A stretch of 64,000 nucleotides of DNA from an uncultured Lachnospiraceae bacterium. GTDB taxonomy: Bacteria; Bacillota; Clostridia; Lachnospirales; Lachnospiraceae. The notes under the pieces are model-generated. The model searched no databases, had not been told where the DNA came from, and worked only from the letters and a program-made list of their open reading frames with translations. Position 1 is the first letter of the stretch, and every line of letters starts with the position of its first letter. The stretch covers positions 1 to 64,000 of the forward strand of contig CAJTRA010000014.1 of assembly GCA_910578345.1 (NCBI GenBank), given 5' to 3'. Position numbers and translations under genes: made by a program. This document shows positions 17,529 to 25,679 of this stretch, piece by piece.

Positions 17529-18278
17529 TTACTTATAGTTCACGATCTTGCCAAAATCTGCTTTCAGGGAAGCGCCGCCTACCAGACCGCCGTCAATATC
17601 AGGCTGTGCAAACAACTCTGCCGCGTTGCCTGCATTTACGGAACCGCCGTACTGGATGCGTACTGCCTCTGCGGTAGCCTCATCGTAAATCTCAGCGATG
17701 CAGTCACGGATGCCCTTACATACTTCCTCGGCCTGCTCTGTCGTAGCTGTCTTACCTGTACCAATCGCCCAGATCGGCTCATAAGCGATGACCATACCCT
17801 TAACCTGATCTGCACTGACGCCTGTAAGATCGGATTTGATCTGCAGTCTGATCCAGTCCATGGTAACACCCATCTCTCTCTGCTCTAATGTCTCACCACA
17901 GCAAAGAATCGGTACAAGGCCTGCTTCCAGCGCTTTCTTAACCTTCTTGTTCAGAAGTGCATCGTCCTCTTTGAAATAGTCGCGTCTCTCGGAGTGTCCG
18001 ATGATCACATATTTAACGCCTGCATCTTTTAACATCGCTGCTGAAATCTCACCTGTATATGCGCCCTTCTCCTCGAAGTACATATTCTCTGCGCCTACTT
18101 CTACGTTAGTGCCTTTCACCGCTTCCACTACCGGTACGATATCGATTGCAGGCACGCAGTATACTACGTCCACGTCATCGGATTTCACCAGGTCTTTTAA
18201 CTCATCACATAATTTTACCGCCTCGCTGGGAGTCATATTCATCTTCCAGTTACCGGCTACAATCTTTCTTCTTGCCAT
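17529..18278 (-). CDS. tpiA: triosephosphate isomerase
   Basis: This 249-residue enzyme interconverts dihydroxyacetone phosphate and glyceraldehyde 3-phosphate in glycolysis. Signatures: MARRKIVAGNWKMNMTPSE at the N-terminus, the histidine of VIIGHSERRDYF, and the catalytic glutamate of VIAYEPIWAIGTGKTAT; the phosphate loop GGLVGGASL lies near the end. The frame is open to 18419, but family length and a GAGG site set the start at 18278. It follows pgk in the same direction with a 149-base gap that contains a dispersed palindrome. Confidence 0.98.
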   Translation of the reverse strand: MARRKIVAGNWKMNMTPSEAVKLCDELKDLVKSDDVDVVYCVPAIDIVPVVEAVKGTNVEVGAENMYFEEKGAYTGEISAAMLKDAGVKYVIIGHSERRDYFKEDDALLNKKVKKALEAGLVPILCCGETLEQREMGVTMDWIRLQIKSDLTGVSADQVKGMVIAYEPIWAIGTGKTATTEQAEEVCKGIRDCIAEIYDEATAEAVRIQYGGSVNAGNAAELFAQPDIDGGLVGGASLKADFGKIVNYK

Positions 18279-18327
18279 TTTGTCCTCATTTCTGCGCTGT
18301 CTTTGATTTAATTTATCGCGCGAAACC

Positions 18328-18371
18328 GCGCATCCCTTCTCTATCATAGAATACACTTGCCTATGATAGAA
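18328..18371. repeat. dispersed palindromic repeat, family 1, copy B
   Basis: 44 bases matching 37 of 44 positions of 3381-3424, with inverted arms ctatcatag and ctatgatag. It lies between pgk and tpiA, about 50 bases before the tpiA start. Confidence 0.7.
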
Positions 18372-18427
18372 AAGAGCCGTGGATTTATGCCGTGCAGCGC
18401 ATAGGCGCAAATCCCTCACCGTTCTTC

Positions 18428-19660
18428 TTATTTATCGTCTGCCGCCACTACACCAGGCAGTTCCTTACCCTCTAAGAATTCCAGGGAAGCGCCGCCGCCT
18501 GTGGAGATATGGGACATCTTATCCGCAAAGCCCAACTGGTTAACTGCAGCCGCACTGTCGCCGCCGCCGATGACCGTCGTTGCAGACGTCTCAGCCAGGG
18601 ACTTCGCTACTGCGATCGTACCTTTTGCAAGGATCGGGTTCTCGAATACGCCCATCGGTCCGTTCCAGACAACTGTCTTAGCAGACTTCACTGCATCTGC
18701 ATACAGCTCAGCCGTCTTCGTACCGATATCCAGTCCTTCTTTGTCAGCCGGAATCTTGTCGGCGTCAACTACTTCTACTTCAATCTCAGCATCAATCGGA
18801 TTCGGGAAACCGGAAGCAACGGTCGTATCAACCGGAAGCAGCAGCTTCTTGCCTAACTTCTCAGCCTTATCCATCATCTCTTTACAGTAATCAAGCTTCT
18901 CATCGTCTACCAGAGAATTACCGATCTCCATACCCTGTGCCTTTAAGAAGGTGAACGCCATACCGCCGCCGATGATTAGGGTATCGCATTTCTCTAACAG
19001 GTTATTGATAACGTTCAGCTTGTCAGCTACCTTCGCGCCGCCGAGGATCGCTACGAAAGGTCTTACCGGATTCTCTACTGCATTGCCCAGGAAGTCGATC
19101 TCTTTCTGCATTAAGTAACCAACTGCGTTCTCGCCGCCTTTTTCGGAGATGTACTTCGTAACAACAGCCACGGATGCGTGTGCTCTGTGTGCAGAACCGA
19201 ATGCATCGCATACATAAACATCAGCCAGATCAGCCAGCTCTTTCGCAAAAGCTTCGCCAGCATCTGTAGGCTTGGTCTCTTCCTTGCCGCGGAAACGGGT
19301 ATTCTGCAGAAGCACTACATCCCCTTCATTCATCGCTGCAACAGCCGCCGTAGCCGCCTCGCCGGTTACATTGTAATCTGCTACGAAGTTAACAGGCTTG
19401 CCCAGCTTCTCGGACAGTCTCTCCGCTACCGGTGCAAGAGATTCCCCTTCGTTGGGGCCATTCTTAACCTTGCCAAGATGAGAGCAGAGAATCACCTTGC
19501 CGCCGTCAGCGATCAGCTTCTTGATCGTAGGAAGCGCCGCCACGATACGGGTCTCGTCTGTGATCTTGCCTTCCTTCAAAGGCACGTTAAAGTCACATCT
19601 CACCAGAACGCGTTTGCCTTTTACATTAATGTCATCTACGGATTTCTTGTTTAAAGCCAT
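18428..19660 (-). CDS. pgk: phosphoglycerate kinase
   Basis: This 410-residue glycolytic kinase transfers phosphate from 1,3-bisphosphoglycerate to ADP. Visible: the signature RVLVRCDFNVPLKEGKITDE near the N-terminus, the substrate-binding region CSHLGKVKNGPNE, and the C-terminal nucleotide loop VIGGGDSAAAVNQLG followed by SHISTGGGASLEFLEG. AGGAGG precedes the ATG. It lies between gapA and tpiA, the usual glycolytic cluster. Confidence 0.98.
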   Translation of the reverse strand: MALNKKSVDDINVKGKRVLVRCDFNVPLKEGKITDETRIVAALPTIKKLIADGGKVILCSHLGKVKNGPNEGESLAPVAERLSEKLGKPVNFVADYNVTGEAATAAVAAMNEGDVVLLQNTRFRGKEETKPTDAGEAFAKELADLADVYVCDAFGSAHRAHASVAVVTKYISEKGGENAVGYLMQKEIDFLGNAVENPVRPFVAILGGAKVADKLNVINNLLEKCDTLIIGGGMAFTFLKAQGMEIGNSLVDDEKLDYCKEMMDKAEKLGKKLLLPVDTTVASGFPNPIDAEIEVEVVDADKIPADKEGLDIGTKTAELYADAVKSAKTVVWNGPMGVFENPILAKGTIAVAKSLAETSATTVIGGGDSAAAVNQLGFADKMSHISTGGGASLEFLEGKELPGVVAADDK

Positions 19661-19705
19661 TTTTCAGTTCCTCCTGATTTTTGTTTTACTTTCCGTTACC
19701 GAAAA

Positions 19706-19733
19706 AGAGACCCGGCCCAGCGGCCGAGCCTCT
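19706..19733 (-). terminator. hairpin terminator between gapA and pgk
   Basis: A 12-bp RNA stem (agaggctcggcc / ggccgggtctct, two G-U pairs) with a 4-base loop, followed on the minus strand by TTTTTC. It should reduce read-through from gapA into pgk. Confidence 0.75.
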
Positions 19734-19768
19734 AAAAATTACATCTCAACTAACTTCCTGCTGATTCA

Positions 19769-19829
19769 AGTTCGCAAAGCGAATCTCACAGACAGTCTTC
19801 CTCAAGTACGAGTTCGCAAAGCGAATCTC
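19769..19829. repeat. two direct copies of a 19-base sequence
   Basis: agttcgcaaagcgaatctc occurs at 19769-19787 and again at 19811-19829, start to start 42 bases. Each copy contains the small palindrome ttcgcaaagcgaa. Both sit in the gapA-pgk space. Confidence 0.8.
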
Positions 19830-19831
19830 GC

Positions 19832-19858
19832 AAAGTTAACTTCAACAGAGTTAACTTT
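19832..19858 (-). other. hairpin directly behind the gapA stop codon
   Basis: Arms aaagttaact (19832-19841) and agttaacttt (19849-19858) form a perfect 10-bp stem that begins at the gapA stop. No U-run follows, so it may stabilise or process the gapA transcript instead of ending it. Confidence 0.55.
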
Positions 19859-20859
19859 TATGCTAACTCAGAGAAGTATTTGATTGTACGAACCATCTGA
19901 GATGTGTAGCTGTTCTCATTGTCGTACCAGGAAACAACCTGAACCAGATTGTCTTCGCCAACCATAGTCTGTGTTGCATCAAAGATAGAACCATACGTGC
20001 TTCCTACGATATCGGAAGATACGATCTCATCCTCATTGTATCCGAAGGACTCTGTAGCTGCTGCCTTCATAGCTGCATTGATCTCTTCCTTCGTTACGGA
20101 CTTCTCAACCGTTGCTACAAGGATTGTTGTAGAACCTGTCGGAGTAGGAACACGCTGAGCGGAACCGATCAATTTGCCGTTCAACTCAGGAATAACAAGG
20201 CCGATAGCCTTAGCAGCGCCTGTGCTGTTCGGAACGATATTCACTGCGCCTGCGCGGGATCTTCTTAAGTCACCCTTTCTCTGAGGACCATCAAGGATCA
20301 TCTGATCGCCTGTGTAAGCGTGGATCGTACTCATGATACCAGACTTGATGCCTGCCAGATCATTCAGAGCCTTAGCCATAGGAGCGAGGCAGTTTGTTGT
20401 ACAGGAAGCTGCAGAGATAATGGTATCCTCAGCCTTCAATGTCTCATGGTTAACATTGTAAACGATTGTAGGAAGGTCGTTACCTGCAGGAGCGGAAATA
20501 ACAACTTTTCTAGCGCCGGCATTGATGTGTGCCTGAGCTTTTGCTTTGCTTGTATAGAATCCAGAGCACTCCAATACAACGTCAACCTTTAATTCGCCCC
20601 AAGGACAATTATTTGCATCGGGCTCTTTGTAGATCTTCAGTGTCTTGCCGTCAACTGTGATGGTGTCTTCGCCAGCGGATACGGTATCTGCCAGAGCATA
20701 TTTACCCTGAGAAGAATCATACTTCAACAGGTGTGCCAGCATCTTCGGGCTTGTCAGATCGTTGATCGCCACTACTTCGTATCCTTCTGCACCAAACATC
20801 TGTCTGAATGCAAGACGGCCAATACGGCCAAAACCATTAATTGCTACTCTTACTGCCAT
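19858..20859 (-). CDS. gapA: glyceraldehyde-3-phosphate dehydrogenase, type I
   Basis: This 333-residue enzyme oxidises glyceraldehyde 3-phosphate with NAD and phosphate. Signatures: the Rossmann start VAINGFGRIGRLAFRQMF, the active-site cysteine motif SAASCTTNCLAPMAK, the catalytic histidine in STIHAYTGDQ, and WYDNENSYTSQMVRT near the end. AGGAGGG precedes the ATG and a promoter lies about 120 bases upstream. It is the first gene of the gapA-pgk-tpiA cluster. Confidence 0.98.
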   Translation of the reverse strand: MAVRVAINGFGRIGRLAFRQMFGAEGYEVVAINDLTSPKMLAHLLKYDSSQGKYALADTVSAGEDTITVDGKTLKIYKEPDANNCPWGELKVDVVLECSGFYTSKAKAQAHINAGARKVVISAPAGNDLPTIVYNVNHETLKAEDTIISAASCTTNCLAPMAKALNDLAGIKSGIMSTIHAYTGDQMILDGPQRKGDLRRSRAGAVNIVPNSTGAAKAIGLVIPELNGKLIGSAQRVPTPTGSTTILVATVEKSVTKEEINAAMKAAATESFGYNEDEIVSSDIVGSTYGSIFDATQTMVGEDNLVQVVSWYDNENSYTSQMVRTIKYFSELA

Positions 20860-20976
20860 TTTTAGTCCCTCCTAAATGATCTTATATTGTTTTTTATATA
20901 ATCTTACCATTCCACACACATTAAATACACTACATGCCCATGTATGTAAGATTGGTAAAATTTAGTCGGCAGATAT

Positions 20977-21005
20977 ATTTTACCTAATTTGTCCAAAAAA
21001 TTCAA
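20977..21005 (-). promoter_or_regulatory. predicted sigma-A promoter of gapA
   Basis: On the minus strand TTGAAT (21000-21005) and TAAAAT (20977-20982) are 17 bases apart. The leader to gapA is about 110 bases. Confidence 0.55.
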
Positions 21006-21064
21006 GATGTAATTCAAAAATCTGTGAAATAAATAGAAACAAAAATGGAAGAAACAATAATTCT

Positions 21065-21093
21065 TTGAAATCCATACGACAATCTATTATACT
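21065..21093 (+). promoter_or_regulatory. predicted sigma-A promoter of the histidinol-phosphatase-like gene
   Basis: TTGAAA (21065-21070) and TATACT (21088-21093) are 17 bases apart, about 50 bases before the start codon. It diverges from the gapA promoter. Confidence 0.65.
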
Positions 21094-21142
21094 GAAAAAA
21101 ACAGCGAAATAATCTGCCTTTTTCTGATAAGGAGGTTTCATC

Positions 21143-21961
21143 ATGCCGATCACTGCCGATTACCATTTACACTCTTCTTTTTCCGGGGACTCAGACACCC
21201 CTATGGAAGAAATGATTCTGAAGGGAATCAAGCTCGGACTGACACAGATGTGCTTTACAGAGCACCATGACCTGGATTACCCGGCGACAGATGCCCATCC
21301 GGCAGGTTTCTTTGAGCTGAATCCCGATTCTTATCTGTATGACTTCCTTAGGCTGAAAGAAAAATATGCCGGTCAGATCACACTCTGCTTTGGCGTTGAG
21401 CTCGGTATGCAGCCGCATATTGCCCGCCGGAATGCTGCTTTTGCCAAGGCGCATGATTATGATTTTATCATTGCCTCTTCCCACCTTTGTCATGGAAAAG
21501 ATCCTTATTATCCATCCTTTTATGAAGGAAGAAACCAGGAAGAAGCCTATCTGGAATATTTTGAATCCATCCCTGAAAATCTAAAGGCATTCAGCAACTT
21601 TGACGTGTATGGCCATCTCGACTATGTGGTGCGCTATGGTCCGCAGAAGGATGCCGGATACTGCTATGAGAAATATTCTGTTTTTTTTGAACAGATCCTG
21701 CAGCGTCTGATCGAGATGGGCAAAGGGATCGAGATCAATACCGCTGCCCTGGCAAAAGGGCTTCGTGAACCCAATCCCTGTATCGGCGTCCTGAAACGTT
21801 ACCACAAGCTGGGCGGCGAAATCATCACCACCGGCTCAGACGCCCACACTCCCGAACAGATTGCCTACGCTTTTGACCGCGCCGCCGACCTGTTAAAAAA
21901 CTGCGGTTTCCGGTACTATACGACCTTTGCAAAGCGCAGCCCTTCTTTCCATAAATTGTAA
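21143..21961 (+). CDS. PHP-domain histidinol-phosphatase (HisJ family)
   Basis: This 272-residue PHP-superfamily phosphohydrolase carries the metal motifs DYHLHSSFSGD at the N-terminus, FTEHHDLDYP, the histidine of IASSHLCHGKDPYY, FDVYGHLDYVVRYG, and TTGSDAHTPEQI at the end. HisJ removes phosphate from histidinol phosphate in histidine synthesis, but no other his genes are nearby, so a different phosphate monoester is possible. AAGGAGG lies in front of the ATG. It is read divergently from gapA. Confidence 0.85.
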   Translation: MPITADYHLHSSFSGDSDTPMEEMILKGIKLGLTQMCFTEHHDLDYPATDAHPAGFFELNPDSYLYDFLRLKEKYAGQITLCFGVELGMQPHIARRNAAFAKAHDYDFIIASSHLCHGKDPYYPSFYEGRNQEEAYLEYFESIPENLKAFSNFDVYGHLDYVVRYGPQKDAGYCYEKYSVFFEQILQRLIEMGKGIEINTAALAKGLREPNPCIGVLKRYHKLGGEIITTGSDAHTPEQIAYAFDRAADLLKNCGFRYYTTFAKRSPSFHKL

Positions 21962-22003
21962 TCAATGCTCCTGATAAGCTCCCTGTCACAAAAATATTGA
22001 AAC

Positions 22004-22032
22004 TTGTCAAGCCATGTCAAGGTTTTTATAGT
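22004..22032 (+). promoter_or_regulatory. predicted promoter of the WYL regulator
   Basis: TTGTCA (22004-22009) and TATAGT (22027-22032) are 17 bases apart. A direct repeat tgtcaag - 3 bases - tgtcaag overlaps the -35 box and spacer, a possible operator. Confidence 0.55.
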
Positions 22033-22055
22033 ATTCTTAAACGGGAGGTGAAAGA

Positions 22056-22970
22056 ATGTCTGACAGCCGTTTATTCAAAATTTTATATTATCTTTTAGAC
22101 AAGGGGCACGCTACGGCTCCTGAATTAGCAGCCGAATTTGAAGTTTCCCCAAGAACAATTTACCGTGATGTGGAAGCATTAAGCAGCGCAGGTATTCCGA
22201 TCTATGCCGAAACAGGAAGAAATGGCGGGATATACTTATTACAGGATTTTATTCTGGATAGGGCAATCTTATCCGAAAAAGAGAAGCAGGAAGTTTTGAC
22301 AGCGATACAAAGCATATTGGCTGCAGGTTATATTGACGGAAAAGAAATCCTCACAAAGTTATCAGCACTTTTCAACGTAAATACAGGAAATTGGCTTGAA
22401 GTAGATTTTTCGCGGTGGGAAAAAAATGCTTTTGATAACTCAAAATTTGAACTATTAAAAACAGCAGTAATTCAGTGTAGGGAAATAAAGATCGTTTATG
22501 AAAATAGCAAGAGCGAAAGAAGCACACGCACCATTCAGCCACTAAAATTATCTTATAAGTCAAAGGAATGGTATCTGAAGTCGTTTTGCATGAAACAGCA
22601 GGATTTTCGGATATTCAAACTGAACCGCATAATAGAGTTGGAATTACTGGAGAATACATTTATTCCAAGGCCATACCCTGAGCAAAATAATGATTTACAA
22701 AAGACATACTCCCGGATCGTCCTTTTGTTTTCAAAAGAAGTAGCGTATCGGGTTTATGATGAATTTGACGAAACACAAATTGCATATCAAAAAAATGGCG
22801 ATTTAATTGCCAGTGCTGAAATGCCTGTTGATCCATGGCTTATTGGTTATCTACTTTCATTCGGAGCGCAGGTTGAAATCATTGAACCTACCTGTTTGAA
22901 AGCTGTCTTAGCTGCGCAGGCACAAGAAATTTACCATAAAAATAGCGGTAAATTGAGATTGGAGGAATAA
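22056..22970 (+). CDS. HTH and WYL-domain transcriptional regulator (YafY-like)
   Basis: This 304-residue regulator has an N-terminal winged helix-turn-helix (about residues 5-60: HATAPELAAEFEVSPRTIYRDVEALSSAGIPIY) and a WYL ligand-binding domain (about 140-225: IKIVYENSKSERSTRTIQPLKL then KEWYLKSFCM). WYL proteins sense small ligands or nucleic acids and control stress and accessory genes. The gene is visibly AT-rich compared with its surroundings. GGGAGGTG precedes the ATG. It is followed after 2 bases by a broken GyrI-like gene, the kind of effector-domain protein often encoded next to such regulators. Confidence 0.9.
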   Translation: MSDSRLFKILYYLLDKGHATAPELAAEFEVSPRTIYRDVEALSSAGIPIYAETGRNGGIYLLQDFILDRAILSEKEKQEVLTAIQSILAAGYIDGKEILTKLSALFNVNTGNWLEVDFSRWEKNAFDNSKFELLKTAVIQCREIKIVYENSKSERSTRTIQPLKLSYKSKEWYLKSFCMKQQDFRIFKLNRIIELELLENTFIPRPYPEQNNDLQKTYSRIVLLFSKEVAYRVYDEFDETQIAYQKNGDLIASAEMPVDPWLIGYLLSFGAQVEIIEPTCLKAVLAAQAQEIYHKNSGKLRLEE

Positions 22971-22972
22971 GA

Positions 22973-23202
22973 GTGCAAAGTGTAAGAATTTATGAAATGC
23001 CAGACTGTAAAATGGTTTCCTCTGGAACAGGTATGTTTGGAGAAGGGATATGGATACAGAGATCGATAAGTTTCTGCATGAAAACGGACTGAAACGTGAC
23101 ACGTCACGTTTGGAGTTAGGAAATATCATTACATCGCCACTTGCGAAAAAAATAATAGGATACGAACAGATGGACTATTATATTCCAGTAAAAGCAAGAT
23201 AA
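22973..23202 (+). pseudogene. remnant of a GyrI-like (effector-binding) protein
   Basis: A GTG at 22973 with GGAGG upstream opens VQSVRIYEMPDCKMVSSG, the typical start of GyrI-like/AraC effector-binding proteins. The frame then breaks near 23045, and another frame continues to a stop at 23200-23202 with GYEQMDYYIPVKAR, like the family C-terminus. The total of about 76 codons is roughly half the usual length, so an internal deletion and frameshift are inferred. Family identity is tentative. Confidence 0.5.
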
Positions 23203-23394
23203 ATATTCTTGCGGCGATGGCGTCTACTTGTATGTTCCAGTGCAAGAAACTAATGCTATTGCCCATGGAGCCACATCTTTGTTGGAGCCAACAACCGAAC
23301 CGTGGGGCAACGGACATGCTTTATTGCCGACCCGGAAGGCAATATCATTGAGATCGGTTCCTGGAACAAGCCCTATGAGGTGAAAGATTTGTAA
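23203..23394 (+). pseudogene. C-terminal fragment of a VOC (glyoxalase/bleomycin-resistance) protein, frameshifted
   Basis: One frame reads GDGVYLYVPVQETNAIAHGA up to TEPWG; a second frame continues with GQRTCFIADPEGNIIEIGSW and ends at 23394. Joined, these give the C-terminal half of a VOC-family protein (EPWG-RTCFIADPEGNIIEIG). The break falls in the run tggggc near 23303, as expected for loss of one G. No N-terminal half or start was found. Confidence 0.65.
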
Positions 23395-23404
23395 ACATGA
23401 TTTC

Positions 23405-24328
23405 TCAATTCCGGATCTGCTGCAGCACCTCCCCAATATCCCCGTCAATACAGATCGACTTCCCCGCAATCTCCTTCGGACAAACAGCTTCCCCATCATT
23501 CAGACAGGCATACACCGCTTTCGGATTTGCCGCCGTCATCTGCCAGAAAGAATACTTGATGATCCCCGGAGTGTTATACCCGACGCCAAGTTCCAGAAAT
23601 ACGATCTTACTCTTCTCGTGCCTGCGTAAAAAGGCTGCATACCGCTCTGCCGACCGATGCCAGCCCGCATCCTCAACAAAAGTCGCATCTGCGCGAAGGT
23701 TCATGCTCATCGGCTTCCCACATCTTGGGCAAACAGGAATTTGTTTAGAGGGAATCGTCCTTTGTGGGGCTGCCCCTTCCGGCAAGAGCAGGATACCCTT
23801 TGCATCGATCACATATCCCTGCGCCTCTACCATCCTGCGGATGCTCTCTGCATTCTCATAAGTTTCCTGGTGACACGGCTCGCTGCATTGAAACAGGCCG
23901 TAGTCTCCCTGTGTATAGTACAGTCGCTTCCGGTCAAACCTTGCTTTTTGAAACTGATGGTCAACATTCGTGGTCAATACGAAACAGTCCTTATCCTGCA
24001 CCAGTTCTAACAGCTTATGATAAACCGGCTTCGGCGCATCCATATAACGGTTGATATAAATGTACCGGCTCCAGTAGGCCCAATGCTCTTCTAACGTCTC
24101 ATAGGGATAAAACCCTCCGGTATACATATCATGGAAACCATATTTTTCCTCAAAATCGGAAAAATACTGTCTGAAACGTTCTCCCTCATAAGTAAGGCCT
24201 GCCGAAGTGGAAAGTCCCGCTCCTGCGCCGATCAAAACAGCGTCCGCAGAGTATACCGCTTCTTGTAACCGCTCAATCTTCTCGAAGCAGTTTTTTGTAG
24301 ATTTCGTAGTCCAAGTCTTTGAAAACAT
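23405..24328 (-). CDS. SirTM-type sirtuin (predicted protein ADP-ribosyltransferase)
   Basis: This 307-residue SIR2-fold protein has the NAD-binding motif GAGAGLSTSAG (34-44), TTNVD (119-123) and YTQGDYG (138-144), and a zinc site from C148, C152 (CSEPC) and C200, C203 (CPRC). Canonical sirtuins have a catalytic histidine after the NID motif; here N121 and Q140 stand where class M sirtuins carry their key Asn and Gln, and no equivalent histidine is seen. SirTM enzymes ADP-ribosylate a partner, typically a lipoylated GcvH-like protein. The ATG at 24328 lies inside the macrodomain gene (56-base overlap) behind GAGGTGAT, so translation is coupled. Confidence 0.85.
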   Translation of the reverse strand: MFSKTWTTKSTKNCFEKIERLQEAVYSADAVLIGAGAGLSTSAGLTYEGERFRQYFSDFEEKYGFHDMYTGGFYPYETLEEHWAYWSRYIYINRYMDAPKPVYHKLLELVQDKDCFVLTTNVDHQFQKARFDRKRLYYTQGDYGLFQCSEPCHQETYENAESIRRMVEAQGYVIDAKGILLLPEGAAPQRTIPSKQIPVCPRCGKPMSMNLRADATFVEDAGWHRSAERYAAFLRRHEKSKIVFLELGVGYNTPGIIKYSFWQMTAANPKAVYACLNDGEAVCPKEIAGKSICIDGDIGEVLQQIRN

Positions 24329-25052
24329 TAAATATCACCTCAATTTTACTTTTTGTCTGTCTTTTATATTCTTTTACTGTCTGGATCGCAATCCTTGCCG
24401 CCTGATCGTTTGGAAAATGAAACTCACCCGTAGAGATACAGCAAAAAGCAATGCTTTCGATTGCATTTTGTTCTGCGAGCATGAGACAGGAACGATAACA
24501 GGAGGCGAGATACGCCTTGTCCTTTTCCGTCAGACTGCCATGAACAATTGGTCCCACCGTATGCAGGACAAATTTACAGGGAAGATTAAAGGCCGGGGTC
24601 ATCTTTGCCTGTCCGGTCTCCTCTTCGCGCCCCTGTCTGTTCCTAATCTCTGCACAGGCTGCCCGCAGCCTGACTCCGGCAAAGGTGTGGATCGCATTGT
24701 CAATACAGCCATGGTTCGGGCAAAAGCAGCCCAGCATCCCGCTGTTTGCAGCATTGACGATCGCATCACATTCCAGCGTGGTAATATCCCCCTGCCAAAG
24801 ATAAAGCGTATCCTGAACCGGCGTTAAGTCTTCCATCCGCGTAATCCCTTTACTTGCAATTTCTTCCTGCAGATATTCGTCCTGTGTCCGGAGGAATTCC
24901 TTCGATACCGTTTTTGGCATACGGACATTAAAAAGCGAACGCAGGAGCCTTTTTTGCCTGTCAATATCTGCCGGTATCTGCATATTTGCACAGTCCGGCC
25001 GTTCTGAGAGCAGTTCTCTGATCAGGAAAATCCTTCTTTCCGTCTGATTCAT
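24273..25052 (-). CDS. zinc-containing macrodomain protein (protein-ADP-ribose hydrolase)
   Basis: This 259-residue protein has an N-terminal helical extension of about 75 residues and then a macrodomain. The ADP-ribose loop is WQGDITTLECDAIVNAANS; after it comes GCFCPNHGCIDNAIH, whose Cys and His residues match the zinc-binding loop of the Zn-Macro family. A second loop is FCCISTGEFHFP. Zn-Macro proteins remove ADP-ribose added by SirTM, and the sirtuin follows with overlapping genes. The start at 25052 overlaps the previous stop as ATGA; an in-frame ATG at 25070 is less likely. Both halves of a reversible modification system are thus present. Confidence 0.87.
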   Translation of the reverse strand: MNQTERRIFLIRELLSERPDCANMQIPADIDRQKRLLRSLFNVRMPKTVSKEFLRTQDEYLQEEIASKGITRMEDLTPVQDTLYLWQGDITTLECDAIVNAANSGMLGCFCPNHGCIDNAIHTFAGVRLRAACAEIRNRQGREEETGQAKMTPAFNLPCKFVLHTVGPIVHGSLTEKDKAYLASCYRSCLMLAEQNAIESIAFCCISTGEFHFPNDQAARIAIQTVKEYKRQTKSKIEVIFNVFKDLDYEIYKKLLRED

Positions 25053-25669
25053 TTGACACCCCTTTTCCAAACCTCCTTTACCGGACAGTTCTCATAGCAG
25101 TTACCGCAGTGCAGACAGTGTTCCTGTTGTATCCGATAAGGCGTCCCACTCGTAATGCACTGCTGTGGACATCCACGCTGACACTTTCCGCATCCGATAC
25201 AGCTGTCTGAAATAATATATCCCTTTTCAGAAAGCGTTCCTGCGCCAAGCGTATAGCTTTCCCGGAAAATAGGCTTTACACCAAGATTAAAATATTCGAT
25301 CTCTGCATTTCTTATCTCGAAGATCATGCCAATCTTCCGGGTGTCGCCCGGATAAATATTTGAGAGATAGGGCTGCTGTGCAAAAATCGTGTTGATCTTC
25401 TCTTCCTGCTCCGACTCCGGTGCTGGTTCGGCCTTTGCAGATAGTCTTATCATTTCTTTGAAACGGGTATAGGCAAGGATCTGCACCTTTCCGTTCTCAA
25501 GAAGTTCTCCGAAAAAGTCTTTCCCTCTTGCCGTGAAAAAATAGAAACTGTCTTTGTCAAAATGAATTGCACTGATACAACGAATTTGCGGGTTTCCTTT
25601 GCTGTCAACTGTCGCAAAGGATAAAACACCAACGAGTTTTAATTTCTCTATACAAGTTTTTGCGTCCAT
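25049..25669 (-). CDS. PNPOx-like flavin-binding protein with two 4Fe-4S clusters
   Basis: This is a 206-residue protein. Residues 1-135 resemble pyridoxamine 5'-phosphate oxidase-type split-barrel flavoproteins (VGVLSFATVDSKGNPQIRCISAIHF; FYFFTARGKDFFGEL). Residues about 155-200 hold two ferredoxin motifs, CIGCGKCQRGCP and CLHCGNCYENCP. It is likely a cytoplasmic flavin/iron-sulfur electron carrier or reductase; the true PNPOx reaction is not implied. The stop overlaps the macrodomain start (ATGA) and the radical SAM fragment ends 10 bases upstream, so the four genes form one transcription unit. The substrate is unknown. Confidence 0.83.
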   Translation of the reverse strand: MDAKTCIEKLKLVGVLSFATVDSKGNPQIRCISAIHFDKDSFYFFTARGKDFFGELLENGKVQILAYTRFKEMIRLSAKAEPAPESEQEEKINTIFAQQPYLSNIYPGDTRKIGMIFEIRNAEIEYFNLGVKPIFRESYTLGAGTLSEKGYIISDSCIGCGKCQRGCPQQCITSGTPYRIQQEHCLHCGNCYENCPVKEVWKRGVK

Positions 25670-25679
25670 CTACATCATC

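Noticed and set aside
19769..19829. Two 19-base direct repeats as a mini CRISPR array
   Set aside because: Only two copies, spacer of 23 bases, no cas genes, and the position between gapA and pgk fits mRNA structure better.
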